From contig JBFXDD010000052.1 in the NCBI GenBank assembly GCA_050181465.1, forward strand, positions 1 through 25,684: a stretch of DNA of 25,684 bases, read 5' to 3'. Below, piece after piece: positions 1-7,548 of the stretch (position 1 is the stretch's first letter; each line of letters begins with the position of its first letter). This DNA comes from JACRLW01 sp050181465. GTDB lineage: Bacteria; Planctomycetota; UBA1135; UBA2386. The notes below the pieces were generated by a model that was not told the DNA's origin, did not search any database, and saw only the letters and a list, made by a program, of their open reading frames with translations. The position numbers and the translations under genes were made by a program.

Positions 1-222
1 GGGGAAGCCTCCGGGTGCGGATTGGCGACTTGGACCTGGCGCTCCCCGAGGCGCCTCTGCCGCTCACTTGTTCACGCCAAGCCCGCTTGTCGCTCACTTC
101 GCGGGCTGATGTGAGCGACAACTTGGTCCTGCCCGTGAGAAGCGGCTAGGCCAGGAATGCAAGTGGCGCTGGCAACGTAGCCTCCGCCTGACGCGACAAA
201 TTCCCAACTTGTCGTGCTGATC
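1..222. other. Left edge without a recognised gene
   Basis: No convincing gene lies here. One plus-strand frame is open from base 3 to a TAG at 147-149 and its first two dozen codons look somewhat protein-like, so it could be the last codons of a gene that begins outside the window, but there is no recognisable domain. The clear structure is a pair of overlapping inverted repeats at 80-121, listed separately. From about 150 to 222 I see nothing further. Confidence 0.4.
80..121. repeat. Two overlapping, competing hairpins
   Basis: AGCCCGC (80-86) is the exact reverse complement of GCGGGCT (101-107). TTGTCGCTCAC (87-97) is the exact reverse complement of GTGAGCGACAA (111-121). The second left arm sits in the loop of the first hairpin, so in RNA the two would compete, or form a pseudoknot with a zero-length first loop, which is sterically doubtful. 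No T-run follows, so it is not a classical intrinsic terminator. It could be the terminator or attenuator of an upstream gene, or a protein-binding palindrome in DNA. Confidence 0.55.
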
Positions 223-406
223 CTAGCCCGGATTATTCGTGAACGTCGTCGCGAGATCGACACAGGTCGATGCCCGGCAAGGAGCTACGACGGTCGACGA
301 CCGAAGCGTAGCTGTAGCTACGCTGCCAGGGAGGAGCCGTCGTAGCGACGCCGCCGGGCGCGACTTGTGGCGATCGCAGCAGACGTTCACGAATAGTCCG
401 GGCTAG
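223..406 (+). mobile_element. 184-bp foldback (MITE-like) element, copy 1
   Basis: A complete palindromic element. The outer arms 223-247 and 382-406 are reverse complements at 24 of 25 positions and begin/end with CTAGCCCGG / CCGGGCTAG. Inner arms also pair (for example 284-293 with 337-346). A perfect 8-bp stem with a 4-nt loop (305-312, 317-324) lies exactly on the dyad at 314.5. It has no coding capacity. The same sequence recurs at 13400-13583 (reverse orientation, same 184-bp length, 84% identical without gaps by my count) and as a right end at 18448-18513. This pattern fits a miniature inverted-repeat element or a large REP/BIME-like foldback. CTAG at the ends is shared by copies, so it looks like part of the element rather than a target duplication. 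It ends 9 nt before the start codon of the next gene. Confidence 0.85.
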
Positions 407-415
407 AGAGGTTTC

Positions 416-826
416 ATGGCCAAGCTCGACGACCGCCGAACTCCAACCCTCAGTATCTCACTCACGCCGGAGCTGCTCGGCGCGGTCGACGCACGGGTCA
501 AGAGTGGCCTCTACACGTCGGCCAGCGAACTCGTTCGCGAGGCTCTCCGGCTCTTCCTTCAGGTCGAGCAAGCGCGACAGGCCAAGCTCTCTGGGCTCGG
601 TCCGGCTCGCGACGCTCTGGTTGACCGGCTCGCCACGACCTTCGATCTCTTCGACTTCGGTTCAGCCATTGCGGTGCAGAAGCTCCGGACCGCTGAGCCT
701 GGCATCACCGACGAAGAAGTCGAGCGCCGGCGGCTGTCGGCCGCGCAAGCCATCGAGACCGATGCAGTGATTCGTCCGTCGCCGGAGCGGCTGAAGCGCC
801 TGCGAATCGACGTTGGACCGCGCTGA
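416..826 (+). CDS. RHH-fused antitoxin partner of an AbiEii-like nucleotidyltransferase
   Basis: This 136-residue protein is probably the antitoxin and autorepressor of a toxin-antitoxin pair. Residues about 10-50 form a ribbon-helix-helix DNA-binding domain of the ParD/CopG type: a beta strand TLSISL, then helix LGAVDARVKSG and helix SASELVREALRLF. Residues about 67-120 are different: LFDFGSAIAVQKLRTAEPG followed by TDEEVERRRL resembles the small stand-alone proteins (about 70-90 residues, with a Q-x-L-R-x-x-x-P pattern then an (E/D)EEIE helix) that I know to be encoded directly before AbiEii-like nucleotidyltransferases. The gene therefore looks like a fusion of an RHH repressor with that small partner. 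GAGAGG at 406-411 lies 4 nt before the ATG and supports the start; it overlaps the last base of the foldback element. The 3' end overlaps the next gene by 14 nt, which is typical of TA operons. Function is predicted, not shown. Confidence 0.8.
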   Translation: MAKLDDRRTPTLSISLTPELLGAVDARVKSGLYTSASELVREALRLFLQVEQARQAKLSGLGPARDALVDRLATTFDLFDFGSAIAVQKLRTAEPGITDEEVERRRLSAAQAIETDAVIRPSPERLKRLRIDVGPR

Positions 827-1412
827 TCGCATCCAGAGCGTGGTCTCACACATCGAAGCCAACGGGCATCGATGCGCGATCGTAGGCGGTGTCGCCGTCA
901 GCATCCGGGCCCGCGAGCGCTTCACCAAGGACATCGACTTCGCCGTCGCCGTCGAGAGCGACTCCCAAGCCGAGGCCCTCGGTCTCGCAGTCCAGCAAGC
1001 TGGCTACAAGCTCCCGCAGGTGTTCGAGAACACGGCGAAGGGTTTGCTAGCGACGTTCCGCTTCGTGGTTCCTGGCGGACGAGCGGAGCCGGAGATCGAT
1101 CTCCTGTTCGCTTCGAGCGGCATCGAAGATGAAGTCGTGTCCGAAGCGGAGCTGCTCGAGATTCTGCCGGGATTCATGGCTCCGGTGGCTCGCCTCCCGC
1201 ATCTCATCGCGATGAAGGTGCTCGCCGAGAGCGACGTTCGCGAGCATGACCGTTCGGACTTGCGGGCGCTCATCGCCGTTGCGACCAAGCGCGAACCTGG
1301 AGCTGCGAAGAACGCTGTTCGCCTCATCGAGGATCGCGGCTTCGCGCGCGGGAAGAAGCTCGAGGAGGTTCTGGAGGCGTTTGTGAACGCCACTTTGGCC
1401 GGAGGAGCTTGA
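813..1412 (+). CDS. AbiEii-like nucleotidyltransferase (predicted toxin)
   Basis: A 199-residue protein of the DNA polymerase-beta nucleotidyltransferase superfamily, AbiEii/DUF1814-like branch. The core signature is visible: G25-G26 in IVGGVAVSIRA, then the metal-binding pair D40-x-D42 in RFTKDIDFAVAV, a third acidic residue D96 in EIDLLFASSG, K135 in the LIAMKVLAE helix and D149 in RSDLRALI. Characterised AbiE-type and MNT-type toxins modify tRNA or protein by nucleotide transfer; the substrate here is unknown. The longest frame starts with TTG at 813, inside the upstream gene; GTG at 840 is an alternative that would remove 9 residues and the overlap. TTG keeps an N-terminal helix usual in the family. 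Overlap with the RHH gene argues for translational coupling and a toxin-antitoxin or abortive-infection role. Confidence 0.8.
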   Translation: MDRADRIQSVVSHIEANGHRCAIVGGVAVSIRARERFTKDIDFAVAVESDSQAEALGLAVQQAGYKLPQVFENTAKGLLATFRFVVPGGRAEPEIDLLFASSGIEDEVVSEAELLEILPGFMAPVARLPHLIAMKVLAESDVREHDRSDLRALIAVATKREPGAAKNAVRLIEDRGFARGKKLEEVLEAFVNATLAGGA

Positions 1413-1424
1413 TTGGGTATACTC
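1396..1424 (+). promoter_or_regulatory. Candidate sigma70-type promoter
   Basis: TTGGCC at 1396-1401 (4 of 6 to TTGACA), a 17-bp spacer, and TATACT at 1419-1424 (5 of 6 to TATAAT). It overlaps the 3' end of the nucleotidyltransferase gene and would transcribe the large nuclease-like gene at 1565 with a leader of about 130 nt that contains the hairpin at 1457-1479. Such matches arise by chance, though they are less frequent in GC-rich sequence. Confidence 0.3.
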
Positions 1425-1456
1425 AGCGCTGATGGTGTCGAATCAGCGCGCGTGGA

Positions 1457-1479
1457 GTTGGTCTCACCGAGGGACCAAC
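1457..1479 (+). repeat. Intergenic stem-loop, 7-bp stem
   Basis: GTTGGTC (1457-1463) and GACCAAC (1473-1479) are exact reverse complements around a 9-nt loop. It lies between the nucleotidyltransferase and the 1261-residue protein gene. It may be an operator (for example for the RHH protein), a leader structure, or chance. No U-tract follows, so it is not a good intrinsic terminator. Confidence 0.4.
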
Positions 1480-1564
1480 ACATCAATGAGGTTGGCGGGT
1501 ACCGAACCACGTTCATGATGATCCAGGGTTCCGACAGGATGGCTGGAGAAGCACGCTGATCGAT

Positions 1565-4500
1565 ATGGACCATCCACGCATCATTACTGCCCTAGACCTG
1601 GAATCCTTCGCGGACAAGCACGCGAGCCAGGCCATCCTGCCGGAGCTGATCGACAGATTGATCCGTGCGTCGTGTCAAAGCTTGTCGAGATGTGATATCC
1701 AGGATGCCGACCACACGAACCGCCCAGGATTCGACGCGGTGATCGAGTCCGCAGAGGGAAGGTTGCCGTACGTGCCGAGAGGACGGAGCTACTGGGAACT
1801 CAGCAACTCTGTACGCTCGAACGCCAAGGCAACGGAGGACCTGGAGAAGCGCACGGAGCAGATCCCCAACAAGCAGCGTCGACGCTGTTCCTTCGTCTTC
1901 GCCACGTTTCGCGAGTGGGGACCGAACAAGATCGAGGAGTGGACTAGAGCGCACAGTCATCTGGGCTGGCGTGGCCTGCTGGTTCTAGATTCCAAGAGCT
2001 TATCGGACTGGCTGTGTGAGATTCCCCCTGTAGCACGCTGGTTGCTGGCGAGGATCCACCCTAATCGCCACCCTAATGGCTGGCGAACTCCAGCAGAACA
2101 CTGGGAAGACTTGCGACGAGAAGTCCAACCCGGTTGGAAGCCCATACCCACGGGGTTGTTCATGGCTTCACGACGCGACGCTGTGCAAAGACTTGAAGCG
2201 CTCTTTCAAGGCGAGGAAAGCGTCCTCTACCTGAGCGCCGATGACGATTCCGAAGTTCGGGATTTCGTGTCGGCCGTCATCGCCGGCAAGTTGGGAAGTA
2301 GCGACTCGACTTGGGCTGATCGATGTGTCTTTATCGACACTCGCGATGAATGGGCGGCGATGTCCAGTAAGCCTGCGAGGCTCGTTCTACTCGGCGATTC
2401 GCGTCTCGAACTCGAGCGCGGAGGAGATCACCTCCGACGCGAGGCAACTGGACGAGGTCACGCAGTCATTGTTCCTTTGACCAGCGGCCAAAGTGAAGTT
2501 GGACGCGTTCTTGAACTGGCTCGTCCGAGATTTCGAGACGTCGAGCAGGCACTGACCGACGCCGAGTACACGCGCGATCAGATTGCGTCGATTCTCCGGG
2601 ACGGCTTCACCTCGCTATCGGTTCTCAAGCAGAGGCTTGGCGGAGGGCCTGAGATTCCGCGCTACGCAACGACCGCGGCAAAGCGCGGGATCGCCTTGGC
2701 ATGCTTGGTCGGCGGCTGGCGGGACGACTTCCAGCAGGACGCCGTGGCCGTGGCTGCCGTGTTCGGGATGCCTTTGAGCGAGTGGAATCGTCAGGTCGCA
2801 CAGGAGCTTGGGCGATCCGCCTCTCCGATTGCCCGCGCCGGTGGGCGGTGGGAGGTTACGCGATCGGAGACGTGGCATGCCTTGGGACACGCACTCCTAG
2901 ACGACGACCTGGATCGCTTCGAGAAGCAGGCTCTGCAAGTGCTGAGCCAGGTTGCTCCGACCCTCGACACGAAGAAGGACGAGAGTTGGATGGCAGTGAC
3001 CGCCTTCGGAGATCGCGCCCATTCGTCAGAATTGCGCCGTGGAATGGTGGAGACGCTCGCGCTACTCGGCTCACAATCAGCGGCGCTTGGTCCGAAGCGC
3101 AACGCCGAGAAGGCGGAGTACGTAGCTCAGCGTGTCGTTAGAGCCTTGCTCCGGGAAGCAGATCTGTCGCAGTGGCTGAGCGTGCATAGTCTTCTCCCGG
3201 ACTTGGCGGAGGCTGCACCGGAGGCATTTCTGGACGCCACCGAAGCTGCGGTCGAGAACACCGCTTCCTCGCCATTCATCGAACTTCTCGGCCGTGGCGG
3301 GAATGGATCTTTGCGGACAACCTACATTGTCGGCCTGCTGAGGGGGTTGGAGGCGTTGGCCTGGCATCCGGATTACTTCTCGCGCGTGGTCGTGCTGCTT
3401 GGGATCCTCGCGGCGTCCACTCCCGGCGACAGCACTGAGAATCGAGCGTTGGACTCCCTCACCAGATTGCTGTGGCCTTGGGCGCCGCAGACGACAGTGG
3501 ATGTGAACAAGCGCACGGGCGCCCTTCGTAGTCTGGCCAGAGAGCAGCCGGGCGTGGCCTGGAAACTCGTGCTCTCACTTCTTCCGAACTCTGTCACCGT
3601 CTCCACCGGATGTAGAAAGCCTCGCTGGCGTACGAGTTGGTTGCATGCCTTCGAAATCAAGGTCACGAGAGAACAGCTCATCGAGCAAGTGAGGGTCTAC
3701 TCTGGCCTGGCGATTCAGCTCGCGGCAGATGATGTCGTGAGAATGCGAGACCTTGCGGAGCGCTTGCCGAATCTCCATGTCGACGCCTTCAGTACGTTCT
3801 TGGATCGGTTGGTGCCGGGACTTGCCGGGTGGCCAGCGACCTCGACGGCCGTCGTTTGGGAAGTCCTCGTTGCACTCGTCGAGAAGCACCGGGCATTTCC
3901 GGAAGCGAAGTGGGCACTCCCGGCAAAGTCGATCGCTGAGATCGAGGTCGCTGCGAGCGAGATCGAACCGAAGGACGCGGCGCTTCGTCATCGGCGACTC
4001 TTTGGCGACCAACAGTCCTTCTTCGATGGCACGCTAACCTGGGAGGAGAGCCAGGAACGACTGGCCCAAGTGCGAGAGTCCGCGCTTCGCGAGATCCTCT
4101 CGGAGGTCGGCATCGACGGGGTTCTGGCAATGATCGAGAGCGTGAAGGATCCTCACGAACTCGGGGTTGCATTCGCCCGCGTCAAGCCTCCGGTCGAAGA
4201 CCACGAGGTTCTCCCTCGATTCCTCAGTGACGACCGACCCAACGCCGTGCACTTTGTTGGGGGATTCGTGTGGCGACGATGGCAGAGTCTTGGCCTGGGC
4301 TGGGTGGATGGATTGGACAAGACGGCATGGACCGTGGCATCCGTTGCCGGTCTCTTCGCGCTACTTCCGGCCAAGTCGGAGAAATGGCAGCGGGTGGATG
4401 GCTGTGGTGAGCAGATCGCCGAGGCGTACTGGAGGTTGGTGAATCCCAATCCCTTGGTAGTGGACGATGTGGACGAAGCGGCTTCGAGGCTCATGGGTGT

Positions 4501-5350
4501 CGGTCGTGAGCGGTTGGCGCTGTATCTGTGCTCGGATGCGGCGAGGAGATCACGGCCCATGAGTTCGGAGCTCGCGGTGCGAGTTCTCCGCGCGTGCCGC
4601 GCGACCGGAGAATCGAACGATCCCATCAACGCTCCGTGTGCGTTGGAGCTCATCACGTGGCTGCAGGAACCAGGCCGTTGTGACCAAGAGGTGCTGTTCG
4701 AGCTCGAGTGGAGCTACCTCCACGTGTTCGACCGGAACCGCGACGGTGCGCCCAAAGCAGTCGAAGCACGGCTCGCAATGGACCCTCGGTTCTTCGTGGA
4801 GGTAGTTCGCATGGCTCTGCGCCCGGATGAGGAGCCGGAAGGCGGAAGCGAGGCTGCTGTCTCGGAGGAGCAGCTAGGCCGCGGCTTCGAGGCCTATCGC
4901 CTTCTCCACGAGATGAGAACGCTGCCCGGCCGCCGAGTCGACGGACACTTCGACGGTCGAGTCTTCGACTCCTGGTTAGCTGAAGTGCAGCGACTCGCGG
5001 CCGACTCGGGTCATCTCGAAGGCGCGATCATGCAAGTCGGACACCTGCTCGCGGTCGTGGTGGGTCTCGAGGATTGGTTCGTGACCATGCCGGAGATCGT
5101 GAAGGCGTTGGACGAGAAGGGCCGCGAGAAGATGCGCAGCGCCTTCTGTACGCAGGTCTACAACAGTCGGTGCAAAGTGACTTCTCTGGGCGGAAGAGAC
5201 GAGCTGACCCTTGCGGGTCGCTACCGAACGCAGGCTGACGCTCTGGACGCCCGCGGCTTCACGCGAATCGCGGCTACGCTTCGCGATCTCGCGCGCATGT
5301 ACGTGCGCGAAGCGGAGTGGGTGACACAGGTGGAGGACGACCTCCCGTAG
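1565..5350 (+). CDS. 1261-aa putative defence protein: PD-(D/E)xK-like N-domain, degenerate STAND-like core, helical C-terminus
   Basis: Not a named gene. Residues about 1-160 look like a PD-(D/E)xK endonuclease domain: D57 in RPGFDAVIES, then YVPRGRSYWELSNS with E78, then K88 in SNAKATEDLEKRT, a spacing and pattern I know from the N-termini of large uncharacterised proteins in bacterial defence loci. Residues about 190-320 occupy the place of a STAND NTPase, but the segment ESVLYLSADDDSEVRDF has no GKS/T P-loop; GHAVIVPL follows where other STAND proteins end their core. From about 365 onward the protein is helical and Trp/Leu-rich, including WHALGHALLDDDLDRF, and probably forms a repeat-like sensor. 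I see no signal peptide or membrane helix, so it should be cytosolic. Base composition appears lower in GC than the respiratory genes nearby (32/60 at 1981-2040 against 41/60 at 7801-7860), which suggests acquisition. Role in anti-phage defence is inference. Confidence 0.75.
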   Translation: MDHPRIITALDLESFADKHASQAILPELIDRLIRASCQSLSRCDIQDADHTNRPGFDAVIESAEGRLPYVPRGRSYWELSNSVRSNAKATEDLEKRTEQIPNKQRRRCSFVFATFREWGPNKIEEWTRAHSHLGWRGLLVLDSKSLSDWLCEIPPVARWLLARIHPNRHPNGWRTPAEHWEDLRREVQPGWKPIPTGLFMASRRDAVQRLEALFQGEESVLYLSADDDSEVRDFVSAVIAGKLGSSDSTWADRCVFIDTRDEWAAMSSKPARLVLLGDSRLELERGGDHLRREATGRGHAVIVPLTSGQSEVGRVLELARPRFRDVEQALTDAEYTRDQIASILRDGFTSLSVLKQRLGGGPEIPRYATTAAKRGIALACLVGGWRDDFQQDAVAVAAVFGMPLSEWNRQVAQELGRSASPIARAGGRWEVTRSETWHALGHALLDDDLDRFEKQALQVLSQVAPTLDTKKDESWMAVTAFGDRAHSSELRRGMVETLALLGSQSAALGPKRNAEKAEYVAQRVVRALLREADLSQWLSVHSLLPDLAEAAPEAFLDATEAAVENTASSPFIELLGRGGNGSLRTTYIVGLLRGLEALAWHPDYFSRVVVLLGILAASTPGDSTENRALDSLTRLLWPWAPQTTVDVNKRTGALRSLAREQPGVAWKLVLSLLPNSVTVSTGCRKPRWRTSWLHAFEIKVTREQLIEQVRVYSGLAIQLAADDVVRMRDLAERLPNLHVDAFSTFLDRLVPGLAGWPATSTAVVWEVLVALVEKHRAFPEAKWALPAKSIAEIEVAASEIEPKDAALRHRRLFGDQQSFFDGTLTWEESQERLAQVRESALREILSEVGIDGVLAMIESVKDPHELGVAFARVKPPVEDHEVLPRFLSDDRPNAVHFVGGFVWRRWQSLGLGWVDGLDKTAWTVASVAGLFALLPAKSEKWQRVDGCGEQIAEAYWRLVNPNPLVVDDVDEAASRLMGVGRERLALYLCSDAARRSRPMSSELAVRVLRACRATGESNDPINAPCALELITWLQEPGRCDQEVLFELEWSYLHVFDRNRDGAPKAVEARLAMDPRFFVEVVRMALRPDEEPEGGSEAAVSEEQLGRGFEAYRLLHEMRTLPGRRVDGHFDGRVFDSWLAEVQRLAADSGHLEGAIMQVGHLLAVVVGLEDWFVTMPEIVKALDEKGREKMRSAFCTQVYNSRCKVTSLGGRDELTLAGRYRTQADALDARGFTRIAATLRDLARMYVREAEWVTQVEDDLP

Positions 5351-5685
5351 CCAGCCAGTCGCGCGCGATGGCCCTGACCACCGCGGCTGCCGAGGACCCG
5401 TGCGACGTCAGCCTCCGACCGAGAGAAGCGCCGGTTGGCGGACGGGCAGTGACGAAGAGCGCGAGCGGTCCGCTCCCGCCGCTCCGTCCGCGTCGGCAGC
5501 CCGACCCAGGCAGGGAGCTGCTGCGGAGCAGGTTTACGCAGGACCGTAGATTGCTTGTCAAGTCGCGCCTCCCCCCCGGAGAAGTTGCCCTCGGACCCAC
5601 TTGCGATGAAAACTCCCGCCCCCCCGAGCATTGCCCGGGGCTCGCCCAGCCCAAGAGCCGCGCGCCCGCGCGGCCGCCCTCGCCC
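5351..5685. other. Spacer before ctaA, no gene recognised
   Basis: This 335-base stretch separates the accessory module from the haem-A cluster. The ctaA frame stays open through it back to 5317, but the encoded sequence is Pro/Arg-rich low complexity with no resemblance to the CtaA N-terminus. A 27-codon ORF (ATG 5606, TGA 5687-5689) overlaps the GTG proposed for ctaA; I do not consider it supported. Two runs of seven or more C occur at about 5570-5640. I could not find a promoter with acceptable -35/-10 spacing, although one for the ctaA operon should be here. Confidence 0.4.
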
Positions 5686-6630
5686 GTGACCACCATCAGC
5701 GCGAACCCTTCCGCCACCTCGCCGGACGCCAGAGACCTCGCGGCGCGATTCCGCTACCTGGTGGTCTTCGCCGTGCTGACGCTGCTCCACATCAAGTGGG
5801 GGGCGTTGGTGGTCAGCTCCGGTTCCGGCATGGCTTTCCTCGACTGGCCGCTGTCCCGCGGCTCGCTGTGGCCGGAACAGATGACGCGCAACGAGCTGGT
5901 GGAACACCTCCACCGCTACTTCGGCGCGTTGATCGGCCTGCTGTCGCTGACGCTCAGCATCTGGATGTGGCGCACCGAGCCGCGCGGCTGGCTGCGCAAC
6001 GTGGGCATCGGCCTGCTGACTCTGATCACCATCCAAGGCATCCTCGGCGGCCTCGGCGTGGTCTACGGCAAGGCCGGCGGGGTCACCCATGCGGCCTTTG
6101 CGACGGCCCACGGCGTGCTCGGTCAAGTGACCCTGTGCGTGCAGGTGTTCCTCGCCTTCGCCCACTCGCAATCCTTCGAACGCTGCATCCACGCCGATGC
6201 CGGCTCGGTTCGAACGACCCGCAAACTCGCGGCGATCGCGCTCGGCGCGGTGTTCCTGCAGCTCTTGCTCGGCGCGATCTTCCGCCACACCAACGTGACC
6301 GGCGTGCTGTGGGTGCACATCACGATGGCGATGTTCGTCGCCGTGATGGTGCTGCTCGCCGCGGCCCACTCCAGCGCGCGCTTCGGCGAACTGGAGCGTG
6401 GATTCAAGACCGCCGCGGTCTGGTTCTACGTGTTGCTCGTCCTGCAGATCACGCTCGGCTTCGCCGCGATCGCCGTGCGCCGCTTCAAGGACCCGAGCAG
6501 CGTCGATCAACCCTTGCCGCTCTTCGTGGTGTCGTCGCACGTGATCATCGGTGCGGCACTCTTCGCGCTTTCGACCTTGCTCGTCGCGCGAGCGTGGCGG
6601 ACACTGCGCCCCGCCGGAGACCGCTCGTGA
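5686..6630 (+). CDS. ctaA: Haem A synthase (COX15/CtaA family)
   Basis: Oxidises the C8 methyl of haem O to a formyl group, giving haem A for cytochrome c oxidase, in the cytoplasmic membrane. The 314-residue protein has about eight hydrophobic segments in two similar halves. The hallmark ExxHR motif is E73-HLH76-R77 in VEHLHRYFGALIG. Further conserved histidines are H142 (ATAHGVLGQ), H201/H211 (FRHTNVTGVLWVHI) and H285 (SSHVIIGA), the expected haem ligands of the two halves. The start is uncertain: I take GTG 5686 because the first membrane segment then begins near residue 22; the open frame extends upstream but is low-complexity. The 3' end overlaps ctaB by 4 nt (GTGA). It heads a five-gene operon. 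Confidence 0.92.
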   Translation: MTTISANPSATSPDARDLAARFRYLVVFAVLTLLHIKWGALVVSSGSGMAFLDWPLSRGSLWPEQMTRNELVEHLHRYFGALIGLLSLTLSIWMWRTEPRGWLRNVGIGLLTLITIQGILGGLGVVYGKAGGVTHAAFATAHGVLGQVTLCVQVFLAFAHSQSFERCIHADAGSVRTTRKLAAIALGAVFLQLLLGAIFRHTNVTGVLWVHITMAMFVAVMVLLAAAHSSARFGELERGFKTAAVWFYVLLVLQITLGFAAIAVRRFKDPSSVDQPLPLFVVSSHVIIGAALFALSTLLVARAWRTLRPAGDRS

Positions 6631-7535
6631 GCGAATTCCTCAGAACCGAGCGGTCAGACCGCGGACTCGCCGTGAAGGCACTTGCATACGTCGAACTCGG
6701 CAAGCTGCGGCTGTCGAGCCTGGCCGTGTTCGCGGTCGTTGCCGGTCTCGTGATGGGGGTTCCGCCCGCCGCGGAGTTGCGGGCGAACCTGCTTCTCGGC
6801 ACCACGCTCGGCACACTGCTGATCGCGGTCGCCGGCAACGCGCTGAACATGTATCGCGAGCGCGATCTCGATCCGAAGATGCTGCGGACGCAGGATCGCC
6901 CGTTGCCGACCGGCCGATTGATGGCGTCGGAGGTGGCGTTCTTCGGTGTGGCGACGGCGATCGCCGGCCTGCTGGTCCTGGCGCTGACGACCAACCTCCT
7001 CGCGACCGTCCTCTGCGGTCTGGTCTTCGTGCTGTACGTGTTCGTCTACACTCCCCTCAAGCGGGTGACCGAGCTGAACACGATCGTCGGCGCGATCCCG
7101 GGCGCACTGCCGCCGGTGGTCGGCTACGCGGCGGCCAGCGGCAAGCTCGACTCCGCAGCGCTGGTGCTCTTCGCCATCCTGTTCCTCTGGCAGATCCCGC
7201 ACTTCTTGGCCATCTCGTGGCGTTACCGCGAGGATTACGCACGCGGCGGCTTCCGGATGCTGGCGGTCAGCGACGTGCAGGGTCGTCACGTGCGGCGCCA
7301 GATGCTGCTCTACACGGTGGCGCTGATCGCGGTCTCGATGATGCCCTACGGCCTCGAGATGACCGGTCCGGCCTACCTCGCCGCAGCAGCCTTGCTCGGC
7401 CTCATGTTCGCGGTGCCGGTGTTCCTCGCGGCGGTGCTGCGCTGGGAATCGGCGATGCGCATGACCTTCCTGATGTCGATCGTGTACCTCCCGCTCCTGC
7501 TCGGCGGCATGGTGCTCGATCGCACGGTGCCCTGA
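6627..7535 (+). CDS. ctaB: Protohaem IX farnesyltransferase (haem O synthase)
   Basis: UbiA-superfamily integral membrane prenyltransferase that transfers farnesyl from farnesyl diphosphate to haem B, making haem O, the substrate of CtaA. The 302-residue length is normal. The first Mg-diphosphate motif is N74-MYR-E78-RDL-D82, continuing into MLRTQDRPLPTG with the family R-T-x2-R spacing. The haem O synthase signatures FVYTPLKRVTELNT, GAIPGALPPVVGY and LWQIPHFLAISWRYREDY (second Asp-rich side) are all present. The start is GTG 6627, overlapping the ctaA stop by 4 nt, so the two are likely translationally coupled. The same frame is open far upstream, but only in the shadow of ctaA. The cox structural genes are not in this window. 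Confidence 0.95.
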   Translation: MSEFLRTERSDRGLAVKALAYVELGKLRLSSLAVFAVVAGLVMGVPPAAELRANLLLGTTLGTLLIAVAGNALNMYRERDLDPKMLRTQDRPLPTGRLMASEVAFFGVATAIAGLLVLALTTNLLATVLCGLVFVLYVFVYTPLKRVTELNTIVGAIPGALPPVVGYAAASGKLDSAALVLFAILFLWQIPHFLAISWRYREDYARGGFRMLAVSDVQGRHVRRQMLLYTVALIAVSMMPYGLEMTGPAYLAAAALLGLMFAVPVFLAAVLRWESAMRMTFLMSIVYLPLLLGGMVLDRTVP

Positions 7536-7548
7536 GCGCGCGAACTCG

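Noticed and set aside
3..149. Possible 3' end of an upstream plus-strand gene
   Set aside because: The frame is open, but too short and without a recognisable motif; the hairpins at 80-121 fall inside it, which argues against coding.
72..263. 63-residue minus-strand ORF at the left edge
   Set aside because: It runs out of the foldback element into the hairpin region, is Arg/Ser-rich and has no recognisable motif; it is best explained as chance.
223..406. Interpretation of the repeat as an integrative element attachment site
   Set aside because: The copies are palindromic, dispersed, of equal length and in both orientations, and no integrase gene is in the window; a MITE or REP-like element explains this better.
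5606..5689. 27-codon ORF overlapping the ctaA GTG (possible leader peptide)
   Set aside because: Pro/Arg low complexity, no ribosome binding site, no sign of conservation available; the overlap with GTG may be chance.
5221..6540. 439-residue minus-strand ORF opposite ctaA, rich in His, Glu, Arg
   Set aside because: It is the antisense shadow of ctaA and the end of the defence-like gene; the skewed composition is what the reverse strand of GC-rich membrane-protein codons gives.
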